From Halieaceae bacterium (lineage in GTDB: Bacteria > Pseudomonadota > Gammaproteobacteria > Pseudomonadales > Halieaceae), in NCBI GenBank assembly GCA_902631395.1, contig CACOYM010000001.1, positions 124,001 through 188,000 of the forward strand: a stretch of DNA of 64,000 bases. The letters are read 5' to 3'. This document shows, in pieces, positions 9,326 to 17,411 of this stretch. Position 1 is the first letter of the stretch, and each line of letters starts with the position of its first letter. The notes below the pieces were generated by a model. It worked only from the letters and a program-made list of their open reading frames with translations. It was not told where the DNA came from and made no database searches. Position numbers and translations under genes: made by a program.

Positions 9326-10474
9326 TTAGCTAGCTCGGGCCACCATTTGCTTGGCAATAATCGTGCGCTGAATTTCATTCGTTCCCTCGCCAATGCAAAG
9401 AAGCGGCGCGTCTCGGTAGAACCGCTCAATTTCGTACTCTGGTGAGTAGCTATAGCCACCAAATACCCGCATGGCATCCAAGCTATTCTGCACAGCCGCC
9501 TCCGACGCGAAGAATTTCGCCTGACCCGCTTCTAGGTCGCATCGTTCCTGTCGATCAAACTTGTCGGCAGCCTGATGAACTAGGAGCTCTGCTGCAGCCG
9601 CACGAGTCGACATCTCGGCGAGTTTCAGCTGGATCGCCTGGTGTTCCGCTATGGGTTTGCCAAAAGTTTTGCGATCCATCGCATAATGCAGGGCCATATT
9701 GGTGGCGCCTTTTGCCATGCCTGCACCCCGCGCAGCGATATTGATTCGGCCAAGCTCCAAGCCGCCTGCGACCTGCTGGAAGCCTTTACCCTCCTCGCCG
9801 CCCACCAGGTTGCCTTTCGAGACCCGAAAATCATCGAAAATCAATTCGGCACTGTCGATCGATCGGTACCCCAATTTCTTAAGTTTCTTCCCTACGCTGA
9901 AGCCCTCGCCTTTCTCACAGATAAATAAACTCATACCTTTATGACGGGGTGAGGCGTCCGGATCAGTTTTGGTTAGCACAGCCAGGCAGTTGCCTTTGAT
10001 GCCATTTGAAATCCAGGTCTTGGTGCCATTCAGAACGTAGTTGTCGCCCTCTTTTTTAGCCACCAATCGAATACCCTGCAGGTCTGATCCTGCGTCAGGC
10101 TCGGTGAGGCCAATACCGCCGCGGAGTTCACCCGTGGCAAATTTTGGCAGGAAATGCTCCTTTTGTGCCTGAGTGCCAGCACGCTCAACACAACTCGCCA
10201 TGATGAGATGCGAGTTGAATATGCCCGAAGGCGCCATCCAAACTTCGCAGATGCGCGACACGATTCTTGCATAGGTTGAAGCGCTAAGCCCTAGACCACC
10301 GAACTCTTCCGAAATCGTGGCACCAAAGAGCCCCAGTTCTTTCATTTGCTCGACAAGATCAGTGGGGTACTCGTCTGCCTGATCATGCTCGCGTGCAATG
10401 GGCTTGAGCTCCTGCTCGACCCATTTGTCGATTGTCGCCAACATTTGCTGCTCAACAGAACTATCGTGACTCAT
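9326..10474 (-). CDS. Acyl-CoA dehydrogenase
   Basis: An FAD-dependent acyl-CoA dehydrogenase of 382 residues, full length for the family. The N-terminal helical domain is followed by GGIGLTEPDAGSD and TKTWISNG in the beta domain. The C-terminal FGGYSYSPEYEIERFYRDA and IGEGTNEIQR contain the FAD contacts and the catalytic-base glutamate in the usual GEGT position. The gene follows the MaoC gene by 23 bases on the minus strand with an AGGAGG site, so the two form an operon. Dehydrogenation followed by MaoC hydration fits one pathway. Chain length and branching cannot be read from sequence. Confidence 0.94.
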   Translation of the reverse strand: MSHDSSVEQQMLATIDKWVEQELKPIAREHDQADEYPTDLVEQMKELGLFGATISEEFGGLGLSASTYARIVSRICEVWMAPSGIFNSHLIMASCVERAGTQAQKEHFLPKFATGELRGGIGLTEPDAGSDLQGIRLVAKKEGDNYVLNGTKTWISNGIKGNCLAVLTKTDPDASPRHKGMSLFICEKGEGFSVGKKLKKLGYRSIDSAELIFDDFRVSKGNLVGGEEGKGFQQVAGGLELGRINIAARGAGMAKGATNMALHYAMDRKTFGKPIAEHQAIQLKLAEMSTRAAAAELLVHQAADKFDRQERCDLEAGQAKFFASEAAVQNSLDAMRVFGGYSYSPEYEIERFYRDAPLLCIGEGTNEIQRTIIAKQMVARAS

Positions 10475-10497
10475 GGAATGCCTCCTGAATATAAGCT

Positions 10498-10986
10498 TTA
10501 GGACGCAGCGCGCTTGGGAATGAGAATCTGACGCTCAAAAACGCACACCTCGGTGTCGTCCTGATTAATCCCTCGCGTCAGCACGCTGACGATCCCCGCA
10601 TTAGGACGCGAGCGCGATGTGCGCTTATCGAGAACCTCTGTATTCGCATACAACGTGTCCCCCGGAAAAACGGGGGCGGGTAGTCTTATTTCTTTCCATC
10701 CAAGATTTGCAATCGCAGCCTCGCTGACATCTGAGACGCTCATACCCACGATGACTGCCACGGTGAGTGGGCTCGCCACGAGTGGCCGTCCGAACTCAGT
10801 TCCAGCGGCGTACTCCTCATCGAAATGGAGCGGATGCGTGTTCATTGTGAGAAGTGTGAACCACGCGTTATCGTGTTGGGAAATAGTTCGCCCGGGAAGG
10901 TGATGGTAAATGTCGCCGATCGTGAAGTCGTCAAAATGGCGACCCTTCTGATGCGCGTAGCGTTCGCTAGCAAGTTTTTTGGCCAT
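10498..10986 (-). CDS. MaoC-family dehydratase/hydratase
   Basis: A hot-dog fold protein of 162 residues starting at ATG 10986, with AGGGAG upstream. The MaoC hydratase motif is visible in HHLPGRTISQHDNAWFTLLTMNTHPLHFDEEYA, where D and H of the hydratase 2 site occur. It hydrates enoyl-CoA or a branched or dicarboxylic enoyl-CoA. Relatives include mesaconyl-CoA and itaconyl-CoA hydratases; the strong NTHPLHFD block and the neighbouring CitE-like lyase suggest that kind of substrate, as an inference. It is the first gene of an operon with the acyl-CoA dehydrogenase and is divergent from a GntR gene, sharing a 136-base control region with an operator-like palindrome. A longer frame upstream overlaps that region and is unlikely to be translated. 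Confidence 0.88.
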   Translation of the reverse strand: MAKKLASERYAHQKGRHFDDFTIGDIYHHLPGRTISQHDNAWFTLLTMNTHPLHFDEEYAAGTEFGRPLVASPLTVAVIVGMSVSDVSEAAIANLGWKEIRLPAPVFPGDTLYANTEVLDKRTSRSRPNAGIVSVLTRGINQDDTEVCVFERQILIPKRAAS

Positions 10987-11043
10987 GTTCGGCTCCCTTA
11001 ATGTCGGGTTGCAACGGGTTGTGGCGTACCGCGATACATCTAG

Positions 11044-11058
11044 AATGACTGGACAATT
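11044..11058. promoter_or_regulatory. Operator-like site 1 (TGTCCGGACA family, variant)
   Basis: AATGACTGGACAATT lies between the divergent MaoC and GntR genes. It matches AATGTCCGGTCAATT at 23026 in all but three positions. It is the most diverged of six related sites in this window, having GA in place of GT in the left half. Its position in front of the GntR gene suggests autoregulation. Confidence 0.6.
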
Positions 11059-11122
11059 AAAGTCTGGTGGGTTGCAGGAGCCTATGCAAGCTGAAGCAGC
11101 AAAAAAGATAAGGAAGTCGACT

Positions 11123-11887
11123 ATGGATGCAGATGCCCGGACACCGTTGTATAGAAAGATTTCCCACAGCCTGTTGGCTGGGATCAGAGAAGGAAAGTTT
11201 CCCGTAGGCAGTTTTCTACCGGGGGAGCTTGAACTCATTGATCGCTTCGATGCCAGCCGTCACACAATCCGGGAAGCGCTGCGAGTGCTCGAGGATATGG
11301 GGCTGGTGAAGCGACAGCGCGGTCGAGGCACTCTGGTGTTATCCACTGAAGCTGCGCCTGCGTTTGTACAAATGGTGCGCTCACCCTCCGAGCTTTTCAG
11401 TTACCCCGATAGCAGCCAGTTTCGGCTCCTAACTGACGGCCTTATCAAGGCTGACAAATCTTTGGCGCGTGAACTTGGCTGCCAGGTCGGCGATGAATGG
11501 GTTGAGATATCAGGACTGCGCACGCTGGGCTCAGATGGCATGCCCATTTGCTGGGCTAACGTTTATGTCATTCCTGAATATGGATCAATTTCTCAGCGCC
11601 TGGGTGGTAGTTCCCGGCCCGTTTACGAAATGATTGCCGAAACTTTTAAAGAGTCAATTGAGCACATCACTGTCCGACTTACCGCCGGTGTGCTGTCTGC
11701 TCAAAAGGCCGAGACCCTGGGCGTTGATGAGGGCACACCATCACTCAGCGTGAGTCGTTTTTATCAAGGAAGGGGCGGCAGAGTGTTTGAAGTATCGATG
11801 TCGGAACACCCTGCCAGCAATTTTAGCTATACCTTTGAATTTACCCGCGGTTGGCAGACGGCCGATCATTGGTCCTGGAGCAATTAA
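11123..11887 (+). CDS. GntR-family transcriptional regulator, HutC/UTRA type
   Basis: A 254-residue regulator. The N-terminal winged helix (about 8-75) shows TPLYRKISHSLLAGIREG, FPVGSFLPGELELIDRF and SRHTIREALRVLEDMGLV, the classic GntR pattern. The rest (about 95-245) is a UTRA ligand-binding domain. HutC-type regulators bind palindromes of the GT-N4-AC type, and the repeated TGTCCGGACA sites fit this spacing. ATG 11123 is chosen because AAGGAA stands seven bases upstream; ATG 11084 has its ribosome site too close. One base separates it from the CitE-like lyase gene, so they are cotranscribed. The effector is probably an intermediate of the surrounding pathway. Confidence 0.9.
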   Translation: MDADARTPLYRKISHSLLAGIREGKFPVGSFLPGELELIDRFDASRHTIREALRVLEDMGLVKRQRGRGTLVLSTEAAPAFVQMVRSPSELFSYPDSSQFRLLTDGLIKADKSLARELGCQVGDEWVEISGLRTLGSDGMPICWANVYVIPEYGSISQRLGGSSRPVYEMIAETFKESIEHITVRLTAGVLSAQKAETLGVDEGTPSLSVSRFYQGRGGRVFEVSMSEHPASNFSYTFEFTRGWQTADHWSWSN

Positions 11888-11888
11888 G

Positions 11889-12776
11889 ATGAACGATACG
11901 CAGAGCGCCCCTATTCGCAGCTTCCTGTTTACGCCGGCAAATCACCCTCGGAGGGTTGAGAAGGTTTTTCAGGTGGGGGCAGACGCAGTCATTCTTGATC
12001 TGGAGGACGCTGTAGCAATCAGTGAGAAGCCCGCTGCGCGTCAGGATGTCGTGAATGCCTTCGGTAATCGACCAAACAGCGGGACTAGGCATTACGTGCG
12101 GGTTAACAGCATTGATACCCCGTATTGCGAAGAGGACATCAAGGCAACGGTCGGACCCTGGCTGGATGGTGTCGTATTACCCAAGGTCGAGTCGAAGACG
12201 TGTTTGTACGAGCTAGAGCGGATGTTGGCCGCTGCTGAGGCCGCGCATGGGTTGACCGTCGGCAGTCTTGACCTGATGCCTATTATCGAGACAGCGCGGG
12301 GTGTGGAATCCGCGAAAAAAATTGCTACCGCAGATAGCCGGATAAAGAGAATGGCGTTTGGCGGTGGCGATTACACGCTTGACCTGAACTACGAATGGCA
12401 GGCTGATGAAGCTGTTTTGAGCTATGCGCGTGCCAAACTGTCCCATGCCTCACGATTGGGTGATTTGGAGCCGCCCATCGATACAGTGGTTCTTCAGATC
12501 AGGGATAATGACCGCTTCTTGCAATCGGCGCGGCAGGGTAAACAGTTCGGATTCGGCGGCAAACTGTGTATTCATCCCGATCAAATCTCTCTGACTCACG
12601 AGGTGTTTACGCCGTCTGAGGCAGAAATTGCCCACGCAAGGGCGGTTGTGGCGGCATTTGAGGCCGCTGAAGCAGAGGGATCCGCCTCGATTCAGTTGGA
12701 CGGCTATTTCATCGACTATCCGATTGTTTACAAGAGTCAACGTATTCTGGCTCTGGCCGAGAGGTTGCTTGTTTAG
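11889..12776 (+). CDS. HpcH/HpaI aldolase family CoA lyase (CitE-like)
   Basis: A 295-residue TIM-barrel lyase of the CitE/malyl-CoA lyase group. The start block SFLFTPANHPRRVEKVFQVGADAVILDLEDAV is typical. R71 in YVRVNS, E134 in PIIETARG and D161 in GGGDYTLDL are the substrate and magnesium ligands. Members cleave malyl-CoA, methylmalyl-CoA or citramalyl-CoA to acetyl-CoA (or propionyl-CoA) and glyoxylate or pyruvate; the exact substrate is not visible. The gene follows the GntR gene by one base and precedes a PrpD-fold gene. With the MaoC hydratase it would make a hydration-cleavage pair. Confidence 0.88.
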   Translation: MNDTQSAPIRSFLFTPANHPRRVEKVFQVGADAVILDLEDAVAISEKPAARQDVVNAFGNRPNSGTRHYVRVNSIDTPYCEEDIKATVGPWLDGVVLPKVESKTCLYELERMLAAAEAAHGLTVGSLDLMPIIETARGVESAKKIATADSRIKRMAFGGGDYTLDLNYEWQADEAVLSYARAKLSHASRLGDLEPPIDTVVLQIRDNDRFLQSARQGKQFGFGGKLCIHPDQISLTHEVFTPSEAEIAHARAVVAAFEAAEAEGSASIQLDGYFIDYPIVYKSQRILALAERLLV

Positions 12777-12847
12777 ACCCTGCTGATTGCGTGATCGTCA
12801 GGGGCCGCGGGCCTGGCGTAAGGAGCATCGCCACGAGAATTTTTACA

Positions 12848-12871
12848 GCCGACTGAGCAGGCTCAGTCGGC
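12848..12871. repeat. 11-bp perfect hairpin upstream of the PrpD-like gene
   Basis: GCCGACTGAGC and its exact complement GCTCAGTCGGC are separated by two bases. No run of T follows on either strand, so it is not a standard terminator. It lies after the lyase gene and 23 bases before operator-like site 2, where it could end or process the upstream transcript. Confidence 0.55.
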
Positions 12872-12893
12872 ATAAGGCGTGGCATCGTGTATT

Positions 12894-12905
12894 ATGTCCG
12901 GACAT
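12894..12905. promoter_or_regulatory. Operator-like site 2 (ATGTCCGGACAT)
   Basis: A perfect 12-base palindrome ATGTCCGGACAT, followed by TTG. It lies 15 bases before the ATG of the PrpD-like gene, so a bound protein would block transcription or translation start. It is identical to the site at 35367. Confidence 0.75.
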
Positions 12906-12919
12906 TTGCGGAGCCACCT

Positions 12920-14338
12920 ATGCAGGTATCCCACCTTACGCAACAAACCGGGCCATTGAGCCGCGCTATTGCTAAGCGGGCGATCGAATTGAATCGCAGT
13001 GCTGTGCCGGATGATGTGTGGGAATATCTCAAGCTATGCCTAGCGGATGCTGTGGGGATTGCTTTTGCATCGAGACATTACGAGTTTGCTAGAAAAGCTT
13101 TGGATTCATTAGGGCTTTTGGGCAGTGCAGGACAATCGAGCATCATTGGCCAAGAGGCGCCGGCGGCACTCCGCGATGCCGCGATGATGAATGGTCTGTT
13201 GATACACGGGTTGGACTTCGATGATACCCACTTAGCTTCCGTGGTTCACTGCACAGCCAGCGCATTCCCGGCGGCACTCGCAATTGCAGAGCAGCGAGGC
13301 ATGAGTGGTGCTGACCTTATGCTCGCAACTCTGATGGCGATTGAGGTGGATGCGATGCTGGGTACTCAGGCCGGGGGCGTATTCCAACAGGTAGGGTTCC
13401 ATCCCACTGGCGTCGTGGGTGTATTCGGAGCGACGGTGGCCGCCGCAAAGTTGCTTGGCGGGGACGGTGATGCCCTGGTGAGAGCACAGGGCGTCGCCCT
13501 CAGCTTGAGTAGCGGTAGCATGGCATTTTTGGATGATGGTAGCTGGACCAAACGCCTTCATCCGGGCTGGGCAGCATCGTCAGCGCTGCAAGCTGCGGCG
13601 CTGGGAGTTTCAGGTTTCGAGGGGCCGGGAGAGGCCTATGGTGGACGCTTCGGTTTTTATGCTCTGTATGCGCCGGGCACGTCGGTCGAGACCGAGAGGG
13701 TCTCGGCTAGTTTATTCAATGATTGGGCTTTGCGCACCGTCGCTATCAAGCCCTACCCGATTTGCCATTTTAATCACGCGCCGGTCGATTCAGCGCTCTT
13801 GCTGCGTCATAAGCATGAGCTGACCCCAGACAGGATTGATACGGTAACGATACTGCTCGACGAGCGGCAGTTTGGTGTAGTGGTTAACCCGATCGAGGGT
13901 AAAAGGGAGCCTTCGAGCGAGTATGACGCTAAGTTCAGTGTGCCGTACGCTGTTGCCACTGCGTTGTGTAAGGGCCGTTTTAGTCTCGCCGATTTAGAGG
14001 ATACTGCGCGTTCGGATACAGAAGTACTCGCGCTAGCGCAGCGTATTGAATGCATTCACGATGAGCGGTCTCGCTATCCCGCCGCTTTCTCGGGTGGGGT
14101 AAAAATCAGGTTAACTGATGGTAGTGAGGTGGAGCATTTTGAGGCGGTCAATCGGGGTGCAGAGGGGCAACTTTTGTCCCAGGATCAGGTGCGAAAAAAG
14201 TTTCTCGATAACTGCGTCCTAACGATTTCCATCGAATCGGCCGAGCTTTTGTGGAACACGATGATGTCGTTGGATGAATTGAAGGATGTGTCAGCTCTCA
14301 CCGCACTTTTGCGCGAAGAGGTCAATAGGGCAGCCTAG
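12920..14338 (+). CDS. MmgE/PrpD family protein
   Basis: A 472-residue MmgE/PrpD-fold protein. The family includes 2-methylcitrate dehydratase, cis-aconitate decarboxylase and iminodisuccinate epimerase. Typical blocks are GLLIHGLDFDDTH near 90-102, HPTGVVGVFGATVAAAKLLGG around 160-180 and KPYPICHFNHAPVDSALLL around 285-300. The start at ATG 12920 fits the family N-terminus; 11 extra upstream codons would overlap the operator palindrome. In a setting with MaoC, CitE-like lyase and CoA-transferases, a C5/C6 di- or tricarboxylate is a reasonable substrate guess, but function cannot be fixed from sequence. Confidence 0.87.
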   Translation: MQVSHLTQQTGPLSRAIAKRAIELNRSAVPDDVWEYLKLCLADAVGIAFASRHYEFARKALDSLGLLGSAGQSSIIGQEAPAALRDAAMMNGLLIHGLDFDDTHLASVVHCTASAFPAALAIAEQRGMSGADLMLATLMAIEVDAMLGTQAGGVFQQVGFHPTGVVGVFGATVAAAKLLGGDGDALVRAQGVALSLSSGSMAFLDDGSWTKRLHPGWAASSALQAAALGVSGFEGPGEAYGGRFGFYALYAPGTSVETERVSASLFNDWALRTVAIKPYPICHFNHAPVDSALLLRHKHELTPDRIDTVTILLDERQFGVVVNPIEGKREPSSEYDAKFSVPYAVATALCKGRFSLADLEDTARSDTEVLALAQRIECIHDERSRYPAAFSGGVKIRLTDGSEVEHFEAVNRGAEGQLLSQDQVRKKFLDNCVLTISIESAELLWNTMMSLDELKDVSALTALLREEVNRAA

Positions 14339-14521
14339 GCGCTGGGCGGGCTGATGACCACTATCACGACTGGTATGTGCCAGGGGCAGACGTGCGGATT
14401 TTCAAGACGTCAAGGGATCCACTAGTTAGAGATCCGTCGTCCAATCGTCATGCAACCGACCTCAGTAGCTGGCGGCGGGACAATGTATTTACCCTAAAAG
14501 CCAACCGTTTAAGGAGCAAAA

Positions 14522-15340
14522 ATGTCAGTAAGAATAGAAAAAGATGGGTCTGTTTGGACAATCATTCATTCTCGGCCTGAGGCCCGTAACGCAATGGATC
14601 CAACAAGTGCTGATGAAGTCACAGCGGCATTTCTAGAGTTTGACGATGATCCGTCTGCCTCGGTAGCAGTTTTTTGGGGTGAAGGCGGCTCTTTTTGCTC
14701 AGGCTGGGACCTCAAGTATGTCTCGACACTGGATAAGCAATATCCTCTTAAAGAGTTGGATATTCCACAGGATGGCGGTAATCGTGGTAACGGTGGAGAT
14801 ATCCCGAGAGGTCCCTTGGGACCAAGCAGGCTAGAGTTAGATAAACCTGTTATCGCAGCTGTTTCAGGTCCAGCGGTTGCGGGTGGAATGGAATTAGCGC
14901 TGTGGTGTGATTTTCGAGTCATGGAGAGCACCGCCTATCTTGGAGTGTACTGCCGCCGTTGGGGCGTGCCATTAATTGATGGCGGCACTATCAGACTTCC
15001 CCGAATAGTTGGACAAGGCCGCGCGCTGGAGATCATCCTCACTGGACGACAAGTCATGGCGGAAGAATGTGAGCGCTTAGGGCTTTGTGAATATGTTGTT
15101 GAGGAGGGCGGATCGCGCGATAAGGCAGAGGCGCTTGCGGCCGAGATTGCTAGATTCCCACAAACATGCGTGCGGGCAGACCGAAGATCTGCGATCAATC
15201 ACCGAGATATGAATATGCGTGACGCACTCATTAGTGAGTGGTACAACGGGAGAGAGGCACTGGTCAAAGATGGAGTTGATGGTGCGGGGAGATTCTCGGG
15301 TGGTTTAGGCAGGCATGGAGATTTCAAAGACATCGATTGA
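14522..15340 (+). CDS. Crotonase (enoyl-CoA hydratase/isomerase) family protein, atypical active site
   Basis: A 272-residue crotonase-fold protein with AAGGAG before its ATG. Both oxyanion-hole loops are present: GGSFCSGWDLKY at 55-66 and SGPAVAGGMELALWCDFRV at 115-133. Hand alignment to rat enoyl-CoA hydratase places Cys144 (VYCRRWGVPLIDGGT) where the first catalytic glutamate should be, while the second is retained as E170 in RALEIILTG. It may therefore catalyse a different crotonase reaction (isomerisation, hydrolysis, decarboxylation), and the label hydratase should be avoided. It stands alone on the plus strand. Confidence 0.86.
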   Translation: MSVRIEKDGSVWTIIHSRPEARNAMDPTSADEVTAAFLEFDDDPSASVAVFWGEGGSFCSGWDLKYVSTLDKQYPLKELDIPQDGGNRGNGGDIPRGPLGPSRLELDKPVIAAVSGPAVAGGMELALWCDFRVMESTAYLGVYCRRWGVPLIDGGTIRLPRIVGQGRALEIILTGRQVMAEECERLGLCEYVVEEGGSRDKAEALAAEIARFPQTCVRADRRSAINHRDMNMRDALISEWYNGREALVKDGVDGAGRFSGGLGRHGDFKDID

Positions 15341-15799
15341 GATATCAGGTGCCCCAAATTCGGTTATCCGCGAGAGGTTGGTACTCCGGCACCGGCCTCC
15401 TCCGCAGCTTGCTTTCGGTAATGCCTCAAAAATTTCCCGTTTTTATTCGATTAGGGGTGTGGCGTTCGCTTGTTGAAAAGGCCCTGTATCGGGGTGTTTT
15501 TGAGTCCAGGTACTAGTGATTTCGAGGCGGGTGAAGAAATAAGCGTCAGTTTGGTCTCATAGGTTTTCAGCCTTCATCTGAGAGTTATGCTCAGTTTTAA
15601 GGGTAAGGGCCCAATGGAAACTTTTCTGCTGAGTGCTTAATGGTCGCTATCTAGATGTGCGCTTTGCGAAGCGAGCTTTTGGCACTATGCACGACACTGG
15701 TGCCCGCACACCGCTGTTTTGTTATCTTCGGCGCGGTGATGAGGAGAACAGGGAATCTTGGGGTGCAACCCCCGAAGATAGATTCTCTCGGGGTGGTTT
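15341..15799. other. Intergenic region without a recognisable gene
   Basis: About 460 bases with no open frame that looks coding on either strand. The last 50 bases contain a hairpin and a repeat of GGGGTG in front of the HD-domain gene, listed separately. Nothing else was recognised. Confidence 0.6.
15753..15794 (+). promoter_or_regulatory. Leader hairpin that could mask the HD gene ribosome site
   Basis: GAATCT (15753-15758) pairs with AGATTC (15780-15785), and inside it GGGGT (15760-15764) pairs with ACCCC (15768-15772). A second GGGGT at 15790-15794 is the likely ribosome-binding site of the gene starting at 15800. ACCCC could pair with either GGGGT, so two exclusive folds are possible, one hiding the ribosome site. 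This is read by eye and no ligand or protein is implied. Confidence 0.4.
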
Positions 15800-16411
15800 A
15801 TGCAGAGTCTGAGTGCAGCGATAAATTCTGAGCCGCTCGTGTCTGAGACGGTGGAGGGGTTGGTTGCTGACTTAGACCCCACTCTTCATTACCACTCACC
15901 AGATCACACAAAAGACGTCCTGCGGCAGACTCTGGAGTTAGCGGAGGCAGACTCCTTGAGCAGCAGGGATCTCCTTTTGTTGGCGATAGCGGCTGCATTT
16001 CATGACGCGGGCTTTTTGGTCCAGCGCCCAAAGAATGAGCCTATTGGAGCCCAGATGGCGGTCGATGCAATGGCGAAGTCGGGTCGGTTTAGTCCTGCAG
16101 AGCAAAGTTTGGTTGAGCAGATGATTTTGGATACCCAGCTTGTACTTGAGGGTCCTGCGCAAGTTTCCAACTCTAGATTGTCACCATGGTTACTGGACGC
16201 GGATCTTGCCAATCTTGGCAGGGACGACTTTTGGGATAAGACTGGCTTATTGGCTGAGGAGCTAGACGTTGAGATGAGCGCAATGTTGCCCATGACCCAA
16301 GCTTTAATGTTGCGTCATGAATGGCAGAGCCCAGCAGGTCAGCGACTTTTTGGCGAGAAGAAGAGAGCCAATTTTTTGGCTTTGGAAGAGAAGCTAAACA
16401 AAAACGAATGA
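15800..16411 (+). CDS. HD-domain phosphohydrolase-like protein
   Basis: A 203-residue protein with metal-binding residues in HD superfamily order: LHYHSPDH at 29-36, the HD pair in AAAFHDAGF (H68-D69) and LLDADLANLG with aspartate near 133-135. HD proteins hydrolyse phosphate esters, often cyclic or signalling nucleotides. The gene lies 47 bases before one encoding tandem cyclic-nucleotide-binding domains, suggesting a signalling pair, as an inference. Its leader carries the hairpin described above. No signal peptide or membrane segment is seen. Confidence 0.8.
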   Translation: MQSLSAAINSEPLVSETVEGLVADLDPTLHYHSPDHTKDVLRQTLELAEADSLSSRDLLLLAIAAAFHDAGFLVQRPKNEPIGAQMAVDAMAKSGRFSPAEQSLVEQMILDTQLVLEGPAQVSNSRLSPWLLDADLANLGRDDFWDKTGLLAEELDVEMSAMLPMTQALMLRHEWQSPAGQRLFGEKKRANFLALEEKLNKNE

Positions 16412-16458
16412 GGGGTTCTCCCCTCCCACCAGACAAATCAACATAGGCATCGGAAACA

Positions 16459-17271
16459 ATGAGTGGTATCGAAAGACGGTCCTCACAGGCCAATCCCAAG
16501 CTCTCTGAAGTGTTAATTTCCTCGGGGACTGTCCTTTTTAAAGAGGGTGATCGGGCGGACGCGATGTATATCGTGCAGCAAGGTGAGATTGAGATTGCTA
16601 TAAACCAAGGCGAGCACGTGTTGGCTACACTCGAAAAAGGGAGCAGTTTCGGTGAGCAGGCTGTGGTGGGAACTAAGTACAGAATGGCCACCGCGACGGC
16701 GAAGACGGACGCAGTGTGTCTTGAAATACCTGCCGACTGGTTGGGGCGACAGATCAGTAGCGCGCCTCCATTGCTAACTAATGTTTTTTCGGCGCTTACC
16801 CTGCAGCTTCTGCAGAGAAATCATATTTCTGCGTTAGGGAATAATGGCGCAACAGCAGGTACCTTCACGATCGAGGCTGGTGGCGCTGCGGAACATGCGT
16901 GGTCAACGTTTGCAAAGGGGTCCACACTGAACTCGGTTTACTTCTCAGACGGGGCTGGAATTCAGAATCACATCACCCAAGGTAGGGCGATAGTCGTGAG
17001 CTCGGGTAAGCTCCAGTTGCGCCGTGGTTCGGTTCAATGCTCTCTGGGTGAGGGTGCTGTGATCGGCTTGGCCGAGGTGCTGGCGGGCGTGCCGTTAGAG
17101 GATGCCGTTGATGTGATCGCCTCGGTCAATGCATGGAGCATCGACGGAGGCGCTGCATACGCCATGGTGTCGAAGTTGAACAAAGGGCTCTACGGAGTTG
17201 TGAAGGGATTCGTTGGGAGAGTTCTAGGCGATGGCAAATCTCTGGGGAGAATGGCCCAAACCCCTCAGTAG
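16459..17271 (+). CDS. Protein with tandem cyclic-nucleotide-binding-like domains
   Basis: A 270-residue protein. Residues about 15-125 form a Crp/Fnr-type beta roll: GTVLFKEGDRADAMYIVQQG, then SFGEQAVVG and RMATATA, the phosphate-binding cassette with its Glu and Arg. Residues about 140-250 look like a second, degenerate roll (GSTLNSVYFSDG, GKLQLRRGSVQCSLGEGAVIG). No helix-turn-helix follows, so it is probably not a transcription factor but a regulatory or scaffold subunit. The HD-domain gene is immediately upstream. The ligand could be cAMP or another cyclic nucleotide. Confidence 0.78.
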   Translation: MSGIERRSSQANPKLSEVLISSGTVLFKEGDRADAMYIVQQGEIEIAINQGEHVLATLEKGSSFGEQAVVGTKYRMATATAKTDAVCLEIPADWLGRQISSAPPLLTNVFSALTLQLLQRNHISALGNNGATAGTFTIEAGGAAEHAWSTFAKGSTLNSVYFSDGAGIQNHITQGRAIVVSSGKLQLRRGSVQCSLGEGAVIGLAEVLAGVPLEDAVDVIASVNAWSIDGGAAYAMVSKLNKGLYGVVKGFVGRVLGDGKSLGRMAQTPQ

Positions 17272-17411
17272 CCGTTTTCTGTTTTTGTTGGTTGGCTCAG
17301 AGAGAACTCCCGTCGAACCGGAGACCAATTCTCTGAGGCAATGCTGACCTCTGGCATATTTTGGTTGTTACTTTTTATGCTTCGGCACGTGCGTATCTCA
17401 AGTTTAGGGCT

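Noticed and set aside
16173-16691. 172-codon minus-strand frame across the HD and nucleotide-binding genes
   Set aside because: It is a shadow of two well-supported plus-strand genes and spans their junction.
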